The notes: generated from the sequence alone by a model not told the origin. 64,000 bases of DNA from Dermatemys mawii (GCA_007922305.1 ML677333.1:16328676-16392675); one strand, 5' to 3'; shown: positions 33,827-46,456, counted from the first letter of the stretch. Made by a program: numbers and translations.

Positions 33827-34685
33827 TGTCTATACAACGGGGCTATGTTAAGGCTTGCATGATTTGTAGTGTTAATATGAATTTGGCCCAGGATGTCCAG
33901 TCATGAGAATCCATAATGTTTTGTGTATAGTTGGCTTTCCTGAAGGGACACAGATTTCTGCTGTTGTGCCATAACAGCACTCACCATTAGTGACGCTCAG
34001 CCCCATCTTCTCTCCTCTCACATTGGCTGCCTAGGTTCGGATTTAAAGTTGCATACATCCTCAACTAGTTTCTATCCTTGAGCACCGTAGAAAGGAGTGT
34101 GAAAGCAGTCTTGAATGGCACAGTGGCAGGATGAATATTTGTTGCACCACTGAGCAGCCAGACTATCAGGTCATGTACGCTCTCTCAGGGCCATCTGGTG
34201 CTTGCTCCCATTCCTCGAGGGCCCAGTCATGCCGAATGAGAGCAGCCCCAAAATGAATGGAGACCTCTGCCATCTGGGCCATCAATTGTTCAAACATCTG
34301 GCAGCTGGATCCCTTATGAGTGCTGACACCTGCGTGCTTCAGCCTATCCAGACTACAAAATGGAGATTTTAGGCATGCAGGATCTGATACTGTTCCCAGT
34401 GCCGCTTCTGATGGAGCACCCAAGTCCATACTGTTATACCACCAAAATCCAATCTACTAGTCATTCTTCTGAATTTAACTTTAATGTCTTTAAATGGGTC
34501 AGACTAGCACCATGAATATAAAGTAACAACAAAATAATCAAGTTAGCACAGTGAGAGGGTCCTTCTTATGAACTGCTGCCAATACATGTCATTTCTGGGT
34601 TGAGTATCGAGCTAATGGCAACTGCTTCCACTTGGTGAGTCTTTTAAACTCTATTGCACAGAATTAGAGCAGACTGAATAATTGG
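33265..34685. other. Non-coding, mostly unique
   Basis: No gene seen. A CA tract near 33489-33502 and the TA tract at 33790-33822 are the only repeats noted. Confidence 0.5.
33790..33822. repeat. (TA)n microsatellite
   Basis: About 16 uninterrupted AT units. Confidence 0.95.
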
Positions 34686-35045
34686 TTTTTCCATTTGTTG
34701 GTCAAACTAAAAAATCTGAAAAATAAAATCTTGCATTTCAAGCCAAAACTGATTTTTCTTCTTCATTTTTTTCCCCACTGAAAAGAAAATTATTTGCGTT
34801 CAATAAAACATATTACTGTTTCCAAAACATTCAGAAGCAAAATGGCCTTTTTCTAAATACAAAATTTAACTAGTTCATTTTAAAAATGTTGAAACAAGCA
34901 GTTTAGATTTTTTTTAAAAAAATCCTCATTTATTTGGCTGAAATTTTTTGCTGAATTTGATCCATATTCACAAATAGTTTCAATTCCCAAAACTTCATTT
35001 TTCAGTGAATTTTCTATTCAAATGAAAAAATTTTGCTCTGCTGTA
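34686..35045. repeat. A/T-rich foldback MITE fragment
   Basis: Opens near TTTGTTGGTCAAACT and closes near AATTTTGCTCTGCTG, with internal AAAATTTT-type inverted pieces. Same broad family as 4456. Confidence 0.45.
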
Positions 35046-37379
35046 CATAGAATCACCTAGATCTTAAAGGTGCAATTAACCATATGCAATTACTGCAGTT
35101 TGTAAAGCTCCATATACAGGGGCTTAGCCACTTCATTCTTAATGTGACCTGGTATGTGTGCCTGTGCATGTAATAACATATAATTAGTTATGTTTGCTCT
35201 GTCCCTGCAAACTTTTGTCCACAAATGAAACACAAAGACAGGTATCCTGGTACATCCACATGCACATTTCAAACATGCTATATTTTGAGCTACAGTTGTG
35301 ATTTGCAAAAATATTTCAGGTCCTTCAAATATCTTGAGAAGCAAAATTCAGAGCTCTCAAAAACTACACATAGCTACAATATATATTTTTACATCTCCTC
35401 CTCCCAGCCTTACAGTATTTACAAGTGAAATCTATTTATTTATTTTGAAAAGGAGGCCTTTCTGAAACTCCAGACAGTTTTGACATAAAATACAGAAACA
35501 AAATACCAACCAGAAATAAACTACAAAACAAAGATCTAAATATAACCAATAGAAAATAAAACCCCAGATAAAACAATGCACTTAAGAATGTAGGTATAAA
35601 GAAACATTATTAAAATGACTAGGAACGTATGTACAATTTACTATCAAGTTATGACAATCTAATATGTATAATTTCTAAATAGAGTTAGATTAATCAATGC
35701 CAGACAATACCATATTATAGGTGTTACATTGATTTATCAAGACACAAAACCTTCAAATATCTGCCTTCTGAGGAAAAAAAAATCTAAGTGGGAATATTTA
35801 TTTTTCTCTTAAATTTACTCATGCCTTTATTTGGGCTCCTTCCTTGTGAAAATGTAGCTGGAAAAGAATACTGCACTGTAGCTGAAAAGCACCATTTCAA
35901 GCATTTCACTGTAGCAGTCATTCTGAAATGGAGTTAGGCTTGTTTATCAGGCTTGCAGGGTCATGCTGACTGACCTATTCCCCTCTGGTTCCACTTAAAA
36001 CTCAAATTTTCTCCCTGAAGATAACATGCTCTTCTCATATTTGGTTACCTGGTTCCCCAAAGGGTTTCATTTTTCATAATATAATTTTAACTTTTAAAAA
36101 CTTTTTCCCTTGTCATAAACTCCTTTAACAGGAGTTATTCTTTGAAGGGAGTATATGCTTGAGTAGAAAACCTTTGGTTATTAAAATATCTTACAAAGCC
36201 AGTTCACTAGAAGCTCACTTTGATGTGATACAAATGGGTGTATTAGGCAATCATTGTAAGAGTGACTTCTGTTTTAATTTCTTTTTTATTTTGTGTGGTT
36301 ATATACACGCAGACACACACACACTTAATTCTGTAAACATATACCTTGAGTAAGGAGGGGGCCTGTGTTTGAAAGAAAAAATAAACAGATTTGCACTTTT
36401 ACCATTTCAGAGCAAAGAGATCTATTTAACCAAAAGTGCAATTAAATATATATTTGGAAGGTTTTGCAATCACACTTAGCAAAATGGCAAACATTTTCAT
36501 GTGGAATTCTGAGAAATAGCTCGATTACAAGGGTAAGAATTTTTTTCCATTGAAGGCAGCCTGAAAGAATTCCTAAAAAAACAGGGCCAGATTTTCATCT
36601 GGTATAAATTGGCATCAGGCGAGGATCTGATTGACAGTAGTGCATCAGTAACATATTCCTGTTTATCTGATAGCAATAAAAGAATATTAGATATGTATCT
36701 GAGAAAGTGCTTTCTGCTTACGGGGCTAGGGGAATGTCAAGTCACCTAACATATTCTTGCTGTAATGCCCCTTTCAGAGGCCTGATTGGCATGTATGGAA
36801 TGCAAGGATTAGTGATGTATACTGCAGCAAATCCTGTGTTTAAGGAAGGCAGAGACTACTTAAATAGGATGAAGTTCTATGCCAGTGGAGCCTGGGAATT
36901 AAATAAATAAATAAATAAATAGGATGTTTTCTCCAATCTTTGCTTCTTAAATCTTGTAATGATTCACAATAAATTGAAAACTATGTCCCCAACTTGATCT
37001 GAGGGAACATTCTCTTTATACTTCTTTTTAACCCCTTAGGCCTTCTCTTCCTCTCTCTTGCCATACACAATAAACAAACAGAATGCAATGTATCACATTG
37101 CACTTCATTATATCACATTTTTTCAGAAGATAAATTAGCACATCATCATATCTGTCTCCAAAAAGAGGCAAAAAGAAAGAAATATTAAGCAGTGGGCCTA
37201 TTCGTGAGAAAAATCACACATGGGGATTAATAATCTCTTGTGCTGATATAGAACCTTTCATCCCAACAAACCCCCCAGAAAGAACTTTACAAATCAGAAA
37301 CTATCTTCAGAGATGCCGAGTTAATGAAATCAATTATAGCTGCACTAGAGAAAAGGTGTGTGTTGGGTGGGGGGGGGAG
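35046..37379. other. Non-coding, mostly unique
   Basis: No gene. A TAAA microsatellite is at 36899-36921 and a C-tract/G-tract (GTGGGGGGGGGAGG) near 37370. The open frame at 36707-36910 carries an acceptor-like CCCCTTTCAG but has no recognisable domain. Confidence 0.45.
36899..36921. repeat. (TAAA)n microsatellite
   Basis: About five TAAA units. Confidence 0.95.
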
Positions 37380-37740
37380 GGGGAATAATTTAAAGTTGAC
37401 CCACATTTGACATTTTTCTAAATATTTGGCAAGTTGAAAAAAATTGTTTTGGGTTGAATAAAAAACAGTTTCAGGTTGAGATAAATAACCTTTTTTTAAA
37501 AAAAACCCTGAGCCTTTTAAAGCTTTTCAGAAAATAAAATTGAAGGGGAATAAGATTTGTTTCAAATTAAAACATGGAAACATTTCATTTGGAAACAATG
37601 TCAACAAGAAATGTTTCATTTTTTCACTCCAACAGAAACAATTTGGCAAAACCAACACAACTTTGTGAAATTTTGCAGTTATGGCAAATCTGCATTTTTC
37701 ACCAAAATAAAAGATTTGTCAAAAATGTTCACTCAGCACC
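37380..37740. repeat. A/T-rich foldback MITE fragment
   Basis: AAAGTTGACCCAC, TTGAAAAAAATTG and AAACATTTCATTTGG segments resemble the GGTCAAA foldback family. The open frames here are incidental. Confidence 0.4.
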
Positions 37741-37756
37741 TCTTGGGGTCACATAG

Positions 37757-37900
37757 AGGGCGTCTACACTGTTAGAAAAGATCCGTGACACAGCTGTGGC
37801 TGACTTGGGTTCATGGGCTCAGGCTGCAAGGCTAGAACATTTCAGTGTAGACGTTTGGGCTCAGATTGGAGCTCGGGCTTTGAGACTCTGCAAGGGGTCC
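37757..37900. repeat. Foldback repeat (CTACACTG type)
   Basis: GGGCGTCTACACTG starts the block; CAGTGTAGACGTTTGGGCTC lies in its middle as the inverted partner. Same family as 9460 and 29236. Confidence 0.55.
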
Positions 37901-38924
37901 AATAACAGCCCTTCTTGGAGTCTGGTTTTATTAACACAGAATTCCAAAATAGACACCAAAAGTCTTCTTTAAGCTGGGCACAGCCCTTCCTCCCTGAGGT
38001 ACTGTCCCTTCCTCAGTACTCTGAGCAGCTGGAGAAGATGCAAAGGCCTAGCCTCCTTTGCCACTCCCCAAAAGGATAACTTCTACCTGATACTTTCTAT
38101 CTAGCCTTAACTTTCTTCCCCTGGGACCACTGTAGGAAACACTCTCTCTGCAGCTGCAGCCCCTCTTTGGCTATCCATAGACCTGTCTGTCTTTCTACTC
38201 CCTCGCAGGCTTAGTTTAGTCACACAACCACCTGTCTCACGACCTGGTTCATTTTTATCATCTGAGAGGCAAATCAACTGTGTCGCAGGCAGCCTGAGAC
38301 CTATCTCCCTTTAGAAGAACCAGCCACCCTGTGACACAGACCTTGCTAAAGAAACTGCTGGAATGTTCTACAGTAACGAGGCAAGACAGTGGAACAACAC
38401 TTGTGAATCTAATGGTGAGGCTCTTACGGATGTTGGTATATTTTTTGTATTGCTTATTTGGTTTGGATTTTTACTATTGTTCAAATCTAAATAAATCCAA
38501 ACGCAAATAAACAGAACACACTAGTATTTGAGACCATTACTACAGAATATTCTGTGGCTATACATAAAAGGAATAGATCACAAACATGCAAATCCTCACA
38601 TGCAGATTTCATGAAATCTATCCCACGTTCAGATTGCATGCTGCAACCACTGCTGTAGTATCTCAGAGAATCCCTCACTACCACAATTTTTCTTGAAATT
38701 TTAAAATTATCCAGTTTTTTATTTTTCCACTCCCTCCAATACACTGTTGTAACCCCACTTCTCTGTTGGTCAGTGTCTATTGTACATGATCCACCAAAGA
38801 CACGAGTGCATGACTCTTTATCTCAAAAGAGCTGCAGCAACTTATGCTTTTAGCTCTTGAAGGTCCCAGTTCAGTCCCTGATGTGTTAACCCATATGATG
38901 GCCATCAATATCCATTTGGGGTAT
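37901..38924. other. Non-coding, nothing firm
   Basis: The part 37930-38340 is richer in C/T and may be an old LTR (TGGAGTCTGG ... CACCCTGTGACACAG), but I cannot fix ends. No gene supported. Confidence 0.35.
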
Positions 38925-39070
38925 CTGACCACCTCACAATTGTTAAAGTATTTATCCTCACAGGCAATGAAGTAATATGTCCATTTTACAGATGGGGAAC
39001 TGAGACACTAAGAAACTTTCCCAAGACTCACTTAGTCTTCCAGAGCCTAAGCCAGTGAACTGACTATTGT
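38925..39070 (-). repeat. MIR-type SINE
   Basis: CCATTTTACAGATGGGGAAC TGAGACAC followed by TTTCCCAAGACTCACTTAG is the MIR core in reverse orientation. Confidence 0.75.
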
Positions 39071-39410
39071 ACACTCCTTTTTCTCTTTACAAAACCCCTA
39101 TATCCAGGCAGCCAGCTTTCCCACCTAGAGACGAAATCCTCCTTGCCCTCTCCTCCCAGAAGCCCCCCCAATAATCTTACAAAATAAAACCTACGTTTAA
39201 AAATAGAAAATCAAAACTTTTAATTCATATTTGTTGAGAATTCTTAAGTATATTTAGTTCTCTTTCTCCACGACATTTATTCACACATATGGGACCAAAT
39301 GCTCCGTAGGTATAAATTAACATATTACCATTGATCTACTGAGGATCTGGACCATGTAATTTTCTGTCCTTTTCTGTTGGAAATATTACATAAAGTCAAA
39401 GAGAGACATT
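39071..39410. other. Non-coding, nothing recognised
   Basis: No gene or repeat recognised. Confidence 0.5.
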
Positions 39411-39997
39411 TTCATAGATTCATATATTTTAAGAGCAGAATGGATCATTATGATCACCTACTCTGACCTTCTGCATAACACAGACATCACCCAGTAATTT
39501 CTGCATCAAGCCCATAAACTGATTTAAACTTCAGGTGATGGAAAATCAACTATATCCCTCAGCAAGTTGATGCAATCATCAATTACCCTCACTGTTAAAA
39601 ATTTACCCCTTATTTCCAGTCTGAATTTGTCTATCTTCAGCTTCCAGCCACTGGATCTCACTAATGTATTTTCTGCTGGATTATAAAACCATCTACTATC
39701 AGATGTATTTTCCCCAGGTAGGTATTTCTAGATCATGCTCAAGTCACCTCTTAGCCTTATCTTGAAAAAACTACATAGATTGTGTTTCTTAAGTCTCTTG
39801 CTATACAGCATATTTTCCTGAACTCTTTTCTGGACTTTTTTAATCAACCTACTTTTTAAGTACGAACACCAGAACTGGGCACAGAATTCAAAAAATGACC
39901 TCATTAATGCCAGTGTATAAAACTAACACCACCTCTGTACACCTGCTTGATGTTCTCCTGCTTACACAGGATCACATCCACCCTTTTTCAGAAGAAG
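39411..39997 (-). mobile_element. CR1 LINE 3' region
   Basis: The plus strand reads TTCATAGATTCATATATTTT, TTATGATCACCTACTCTGACC, CCTTATTTCCAGTCTGAATT, CAGCTTCCAGCCACTGGATC and CAGAACTGGGCACAGAATTC, the turtle CR1 3' region in reverse. The 3' end (GATTCATAG) is complete; the element is truncated upstream. Confidence 0.9.
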
Positions 39998-40210
39998 CAG
40001 AAGCATTTACTGACTGTAAAAAACCTCCCTCTTGGTGAAATGCTTCCCAGGCTTGAAATAACAACCCAAGGACCTAATTCTGTGATTGCAAAGGGGGTTA
40101 AGGGCTTTCAACACATTTGAGGAGGGACTTTACAGGATCAGGACCCAATTTACCCAACTGAACAGTGGCAGATGGGTGCTGTGTAGATTTTCAAATGCTC
40201 ACCTTACGTG

Positions 40211-40342
40211 AATCAGAGGGATAGCCCGTGTCAGTCTGGAATTGCAGAAGTGACATGCATCCGACGAAGTGGGTATTAGCCCACGAAAGCTTATGCTCTA
40301 ATACTTTAGTTAGTCTTTAAGGTGCCACAGGACTCTTTGTCA
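40211..40342 (+). mobile_element. Short Penelope-like insertion with hammerhead-like core
   Basis: A 132-bp insertion flanked by a 13-bp target duplication with one mismatch (CTCACCTTACGTG at 40198-40210, CTCACCTTACATG at 40343-40355). It starts AATCAGAGGGATAGCC and contains CCGACGA (40261-40267), extra A, stem II GTGGG/CCCAC (40269-40284), GAAA (40285-40288), GCTTATGC (40289-40296) and TC (40297-40298). The second core base is C where the hammerhead consensus has U. Confidence 0.75.
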
Positions 40343-40355
40343 CTCACCTTACATG

Positions 40356-43300
40356 ACAAGCCATGAAATGCACCACAGTGCAGGCCATGAAGTTTACAGA
40401 ACAACCCCTTTTTAATACTTATTTTAAAGAAAATCTTTCATGAAGAAACATTTGTAACCTAAAAGTCAACATATTTAATAAATGAACAGTGACACTAATA
40501 ATATTAGCATATAGAGACTGGAAGACTGATAGAAAAAACAGGTATTTGAAGGTGTTTGAATAAAGCTTCAGTTCATACTGTCTTTAAATGCAGCACTAGA
40601 AGAAGAGACTTTTGTTTATCCATGTTTCCCTTTTAATAAGCTCATCATGTTTAATGTCGCACCATTACATAGATCTTATTTTGCATAAATACATGATGAT
40701 TATAGCTTATAACCTTGGCAACGCAGTGTCCTCTTGAAGCAGCCGGAAATGGAATGGAAATGCAGATTATGCCACATAACTGCCCCACTGGGAACAATAT
40801 TTTATTATGTTTTATTCCCTTTCCAGAAAATTAAACTAAAATGAAGGTAATTTGTGTTCTACTGAACCAATGATAAGCTAGGGAGAAGGAGATGCTTAAA
40901 TCGTGTATGTATGCATGTGTGCCCATGCATGCACAGACAGAAGACTGACAAAACCATCAGCTCACACAGTCATATAAACTTTGTATTTGGATCCTGCCCT
41001 GTGAACCCAAAAGCTCTAGATGCAAATAGAGACTTTTATAAAACAGAATCCTAATTCATGTTAAAGATGTGATGCCAAATCTCAGATGGCAGGAAATGCA
41101 AACATAGTCCTTAGTTTATAGCTGGGTGAAAAATGATGCACAGAAAAGAGTGGAGGGCTAGATCTTCAGCTGATGTTAATCCATTGACATCAGTGGTTCT
41201 ACACCTGTTTACACTAACTGAGGATTTCCTGAAGGGCCTCTCTCAATCTGCCCATTAGGACTAGTGTAAGGATTTATGGGGTGTCAGTGATAGTCTCATC
41301 TTTCATTTAATAGCAGACAATAAAGGCCTTTTTTATTAAGAAGATGGGGCCTGAGTCTGCTCTCATATCACTTGAGAAAATTCTTTCATACTTCCAGGAA
41401 ATAAGCCTTATTATTTGATTGAACTGAATCTTGGCCTGTTCTGTATAACAGAATGAGGCACCACCCTTCTGTGGCTATGGCAGTACCACACTATTTGGGA
41501 GAGATCAACTTTTTTGTCAATGTCTAGTCAAAAACAAGATGCAAATGCTTCATTGGGTTCGATACTGTATCCCCAAAGCATACAAAACTGCTGGTGAGTT
41601 TCAAGAGTTTTGTCTGTGTGAGGAATGTGGGGATAAGTCCTGTACTGTACCACAGAGCACAAAGAGGAAAAACGTAACCAGGCTGGCCTATGAATCAGCG
41701 GCTAATCTCTAAGAAATTGCTGAGAAATAGATTCCTGTAACTAGGGAAGCACATAGCTGTAACTTCACCAGTGACTGGATGGTGCCTTTATTCCTCAGTA
41801 CTGTAACTGAAAGAGTACTTCATTAGCATGTGAGCCCATTAATCTTGTATTTGGTATATGATTTCCCTCTTGATTTGAACATCTGCCTGGAAGGCACATC
41901 TCTAATTAGAACAGACATGTTATTCCAGAATTAAAATAAACATCAAAACATATTTCTTATTCTTTCAGCTCGCTTTTCTCATGCTACCTGAGTTGTAATA
42001 ATCATGGCTGAATCTTGTCAAATCCCAATAGAGCTAACATTTCATTAAGAGAGGGGAATGGAATAGTATAATTCAATACACATTTATGGGCTAATCCTCC
42101 ACAGGGTTGTATTACTTCTAGATCATGGGAAACCAAACAAGACTCTGGCATAACAGTGTCATGCCAGTTACAATCCAAACATCTTTAAATAACAAACTTC
42201 TGTTTAATGCCAAGCTGTTTAGCACAAAAATTTGGTGGCATTAAAGAATAAATCTCTAACCTAAAATGACATTGAGGTTAAAATTATGCTCTGGAAATAA
42301 TTTTTAGCTGGACCAGCACTATAACAACAGGCTTCAAGTGGAGTGCAGAGATGTTAACAGAGGAAGAGCTCGTCTGCCTCAAGACAAGACAAAAGAGACT
42401 GGCTTTATTTAGTTCCCCAAAAGGAAACAAGGGGAGATGAGCTATGGCAATGTCTGAAGACAGGAGGCCACTTTTCCTGAACACTGATGTTTTGAAGGGT
42501 TGTCAATCAATGTTTTTTTTTTCAGCAGAAGAGTATCCTCTCCACCTACCAAAGCCCAGGGCCTTGCATATTCTAGATTGCAACACTAACACAGTGAAAA
42601 GGACACTGCTAGCATTCTAAGACACTTCAGACTGACTCCTGGAGTACACCTGAAATTTGTGGAAATCAGTCTCACTGTCACATTTTCAAAGTCCTCTGAA
42701 AGATATCCATCCTGAAGGGTCCCCATAAATATGGCCCCTGGTCTTCCATTTGTTCTCTTACCATTATATGCTAGATACCATAGAGCATGCTAGTATCCAG
42801 AATCTTTAATTCCCCACCCTCCATGCATGATACATTCCACTGTTACTCTTCTTCTGAGAGGATGAAATTTACCTGCTTTCACAAGGCCCTCTACATTGAT
42901 TAAACCCTGGATGACCTGGGAGGAGGAAAGCAGACACCCTACTAGTATTAGTACACAGCCTAATGGAACAGCCACAAGGATTCCAGGAGCATCTACACAG
43001 TTGTTCTGAATAGCTCAGTGTGGCGGAAAATACTTGGGACAGGATACGAATCTCATGCTTGTGCAGATCCAGGCTACCATGCCCCACACAGAGGAAATAT
43101 GGAGAGGCATGGGTTAGGGGAGAGGGAGGAGTTTAATCCTCACTATTCCCCACACACATCCCTATTTGTCTGGCTTTGTGCTGGGAAGGGAGAACATCAC
43201 CCTCTGGTATGTGAATCTGTTGTGAATTCTCACTCTGCCATGAAACAAAATGAGTTGCTAGATGCATCAGGGGAGTTTTCACTATAAAGTCAGGGATGAA

Positions 43301-44619
43301 AAAAAATATCACAATAAGTGTAGGAAACTAGAAAGGAGGGAAACCAAGCTGAAAAGGAAATAAACCACCTACTATGTTCATAAAGAGGAAACAAAACAGT
43401 TGAGCTTTCAAACAAAGGGCAAAATTGTAACTGAACAGTATGGGCAGAACATACATTTACCTTTTGATCACATGGAAGTCTGTTGAACATGAGACTCAGA
43501 TTCATATATGGCTGCAGGTAAGTGTGCCTGTTTCTACTGAAAACATATGCTTTTGGGGGGAAAAACAATTTTACCATAATAGTGGAGTATAAATATTTCC
43601 TTGTGGTTGGTGTGCCATAGCGAATTGAGTTAAACATTGGAACTGAGCTTCAAATTTGTTTAAGGCTCACACCTTGTTTGCCTTCTAAATGCAATAATTC
43701 AGTTACAGTGCTGGAGACTTAAAATTTCACTTGCTCCCTTCAGGACAGGTTGAATGTTAAGGTTCAAAGGCTGTACCACAGTGAAATGTCTTGCGAGCCT
43801 AAGGCTAACCTTATACTCTGATCCTGCCACACTGGAATCAGTGGAAGTTTTGCCATTTTTACTATTAGTAAGGTAATGCCAAAGGGATGTGCTGATTACT
43901 TTACAGACATATGAAGATGAGAAGTTTATAATCTAAATAGACTACATATAAACTAGGCACAGGAGTAGGAGATAAGGAGTATCAATGTGCTGAACAAAGT
44001 TTATGCTTTAGACAGGGGTCATGCTTTATTTGTTGCTCCCACATGCACACATACTTCATGCTTTATTTTAGCAGGTGTTTTAGAAAGTGATCGTTCTCAA
44101 AGAATTGATGTTCCAAAACATATAAATAAGAGTTGCTCCTGACGAGAGGATTTTAGATTTAGGAAGGGTGAACTGAAATTAATACTGAACGCTAATTATG
44201 AAGATCATTGAAATACATGTTGCAAGCTGCTGTTTGACGTAGATGTCCTCCAAGGTATCAGTTAATGTGGTATTAATAACTAAGCAAAATATTGTCATGC
44301 GGAGACACTGCAAGATAAACAAACGCTATGCTAATAATAAAAATATTTTTTTTTAGCTATATTGGGACACAGTCTGCTTCTAGTTACACCAGTGTAAAGG
44401 TAAAATAACTCCACTGAAAAAAACAGTTAATCTTGTTTCCCCAGAGATAACTGAGGATGTATTTTAAAAGAATGGGATAGCCTCATCTCTTTCCCTTATG
44501 GTGTTGGTCCTGCCCCCTTTGCATTGCTAAAAAGTGCCAACCACATTGTCCCTTTTATCTGTCTCTCAATACTGTTACAATTACAAGTGTAATTACTGTT
44601 ACTGTTACAATACAGAACA
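40356..44619. other. Non-coding, mostly unique
   Basis: More than 4 kb without a gene or clear repeat. Short decayed palindromic pieces of the 'ttcagctgatgttaatcc' type occur at 41160-41230 and 43815-43870. Open frames (42284-43637 on both strands) have no domains. Confidence 0.5.
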
Positions 44620-45125
44620 ATCTGTTCTTCCAGATCCTACTACCATGCATGGGATACCCTTCCAGACCTGGTCCATAAAGCTACCTCCGTCTCCTCTTTC
44701 AAATTCCTTCTGAAGACCCACTCTTTTCATGTCTACAAGAAACTAGCCAGTTAAGACATGATCTAAAGCCCACTGAAGTCGATGGAAGGACTTTAGTTGA
44801 TTTTAGTGAGCTTTGGACCATGTTATTTATCTGTTTTGCTTCTTTATCTCATGAGTGAATTGGAAGTGAAGGAAAGAAGTTGAATGTTAAGGCAAGGATC
44901 CAACAAAGACACCAAAATTGAAGCTGGGAGCTGGTGTAGAAGAAAGAGGGGACATCTGAACTGTGGAGGCTTTATGGAGAACAAGATCAGTTGGCTAATA
45001 CATTGTCTATTTTACCCCCACTCTTCTTCTGTGTTTTTTAGACTCTTCACTCTGTGTCTTCATATGTATTTGGGAAGCATGTAGCACATTGTGAGCACTA
45101 CAGCAATCTAAATAATAATGATGCG
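44620..45125 (+). repeat. L2-like LINE/SINE tail, split
   Basis: CTCTTTCAAATTCCTTCTG AAGACCCACTC (44695-44725) and GAAGCATGTAGCACATTGTG, CACTACAGCAATC (45070-45110), then AATAATAATGATG, resemble two parts of one 3' tail also seen near 53350-53430. Between them (44760-44825) is a palindromic AAAGCCCACTGAAGTC / GACTTTAGTTG-like insert. Confidence 0.4.
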
Positions 45126-45372
45126 TGGTTTATGAAGTCTTTACTAGTCAATTATAAAGAACTGTTCAAGGGACTATAGAACGTTATTATGGTACTTTGA
45201 TTTCTTTAGTAATGCTATAGCTTTGAACTCTTTGAAATGGGGATGGAAGTTGGATTGGTTTCATTTTCTGCAGATTTCTTTGTACTATTCACCCATTTAC
45301 TACTGTAATTTTGAAATACTAGAAAAGTATTTTGAAATCAACCAGCATTCACCCTGCCAAGTATAAAAGGAA
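45126..45372. other. Non-coding, nothing recognised
   Basis: No gene or repeat recognised. Confidence 0.5.
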
Positions 45373-45640
45373 TAAGATTGGTGAAGTAATATATTTTATT
45401 GGGCCAACTTTACTTTTGTTGGCGAGAGAAACAAACTTTTCTTCAGGTACTCAAACATACTCAAAGTGTCACAGCTAAATACAGCGTAGAACAGATTGTT
45501 TAATATAAGTAGCTAATACAGATTTCAAGGGACCATTCAAGGTGAAGTAGCCTGTTAACACTCCTCCAGTCATAGTGGGAAAAGGCATCTGGGGCAAGGG
45601 GATTGTTAGTGGGTTACGGCATCAAGAAGTGAGATTAAAA
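45373..45640 (-). mobile_element. Penelope-like 3' region, hammerhead deleted
   Basis: The plus strand has GAAGTAATATATTTTATTGG GCCAAC, TTCTTCAGGTACTC, AGAACAGATTGTTTAATAT and GGGACCATTCAAGGTGAAG, a widespread turtle Penelope-like tail as I recall it. On the minus strand CTGAAGAA is followed directly by AAGTTTGTTTCTC, so the stem-II hairpin and part of the GAAA found in the intact family appear deleted. Confidence 0.6.
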
Positions 45641-45649
45641 CAGATGCAC

Positions 45650-45785
45650 CTCAGTGGTTGGGGCACTCACCTGAGCAGTGGAAGACCAAGTTCATGCATC
45701 ACTTCAGGCAGAGGAAGGAATTGAATCTGTGTTTCCCACAGTTAATGTGAGTGCCCTAACCACTGGCTGTTGGTTATAAGGGAGG
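45650..45785. repeat. Inverted pair of tRNA-like SINE segments
   Basis: AGTGGTTGGGGCACTCACCTG (plus, about 45653) and, in reverse, AGTGGTTAGGGCACTCAC (minus, about 45768) face each other, each followed by a B-box-like run (AAGTTCATGCATC and ACAGATTCAATTCC). It looks like a head-to-head, tRNA-derived foldback. Confidence 0.55.
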
Positions 45786-46135
45786 CAGAACCATTGTGTC
45801 TGCCTTCAGCTGTGCTTTGTCGTATAAGGCAGCATTTGAGCATGCCTACTGGATTGAGCCCTACAAGGGAGATAAGTAGGCATTCCTCCACCTCATGAAT
45901 CTCACAAGGGCTTGGCCATGAGTTAGGCACCAAGTTGCTTGGCAGTGTCAGGATTTAGGCAGTTGAGCAAATGCCCCCCACCAGCAGAAATTTAGGTGCC
46001 ATGGGACTTTAGGCACTTACTGGAGTAGATGGCAGTTGAGCAGGGTTTTGTGAATGCCAGTGATACCTAGATGTAGGAAGATTGTGCTAGATTCACGAGG
46101 GGGATTTAGGCACCTAAGGACCCAATCCAAACACT
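45786..46135. repeat. Turtle interspersed repeat, decayed
   Basis: TTAGGCACCAAGTTGC, TTTAGGTGCCATGGG and GGATTTAGGCACCTAAGG recur in both orientations, typical of an old foldback family I recall from turtles. Confidence 0.4.
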
Positions 46136-46448
46136 GTTCAAGTCAGTGAAAAGACTCCCATTGTTTTCACAGACTCTGGGTCAGGTCCTCAGATGGGTGC
46201 AGTGGTGAAGCTAGAGTAGGGATTCAGCCTGTTCACATTCGCAGTCACATAAAGGCTAATATCCATTAATTGACTATGATGGTAATTTGAAGCCTGAGCT
46301 AAATCAAGGAAAATAATGGACTTCAGCATCAGTAATCTGTTGGCAATGCTCACAACGTGTGATTAGAATACTAGAGAATTTTCTTTAAAAATGATGTGGC
46401 TTTTCCCCACCTCTCTTTTCACTAAAGTGTATGTAACAGATTATTTCT
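46136..46448. other. Non-coding, nothing recognised
   Basis: No gene or repeat recognised. Confidence 0.5.
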
Positions 46449-46456
46449 TCTGAGGG

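Noticed and set aside
36707..36910. Possible exon after CCCCTTTCAG
   Set aside because: Reading after the acceptor hits a stop quickly in the other frames, and the open frame resembles no protein I know.
45650..45785. Genuine tRNA gene
   Set aside because: Only A- and B-box-like stretches; no complete cloverleaf or terminator seen, and it lies in an inverted SINE pair.
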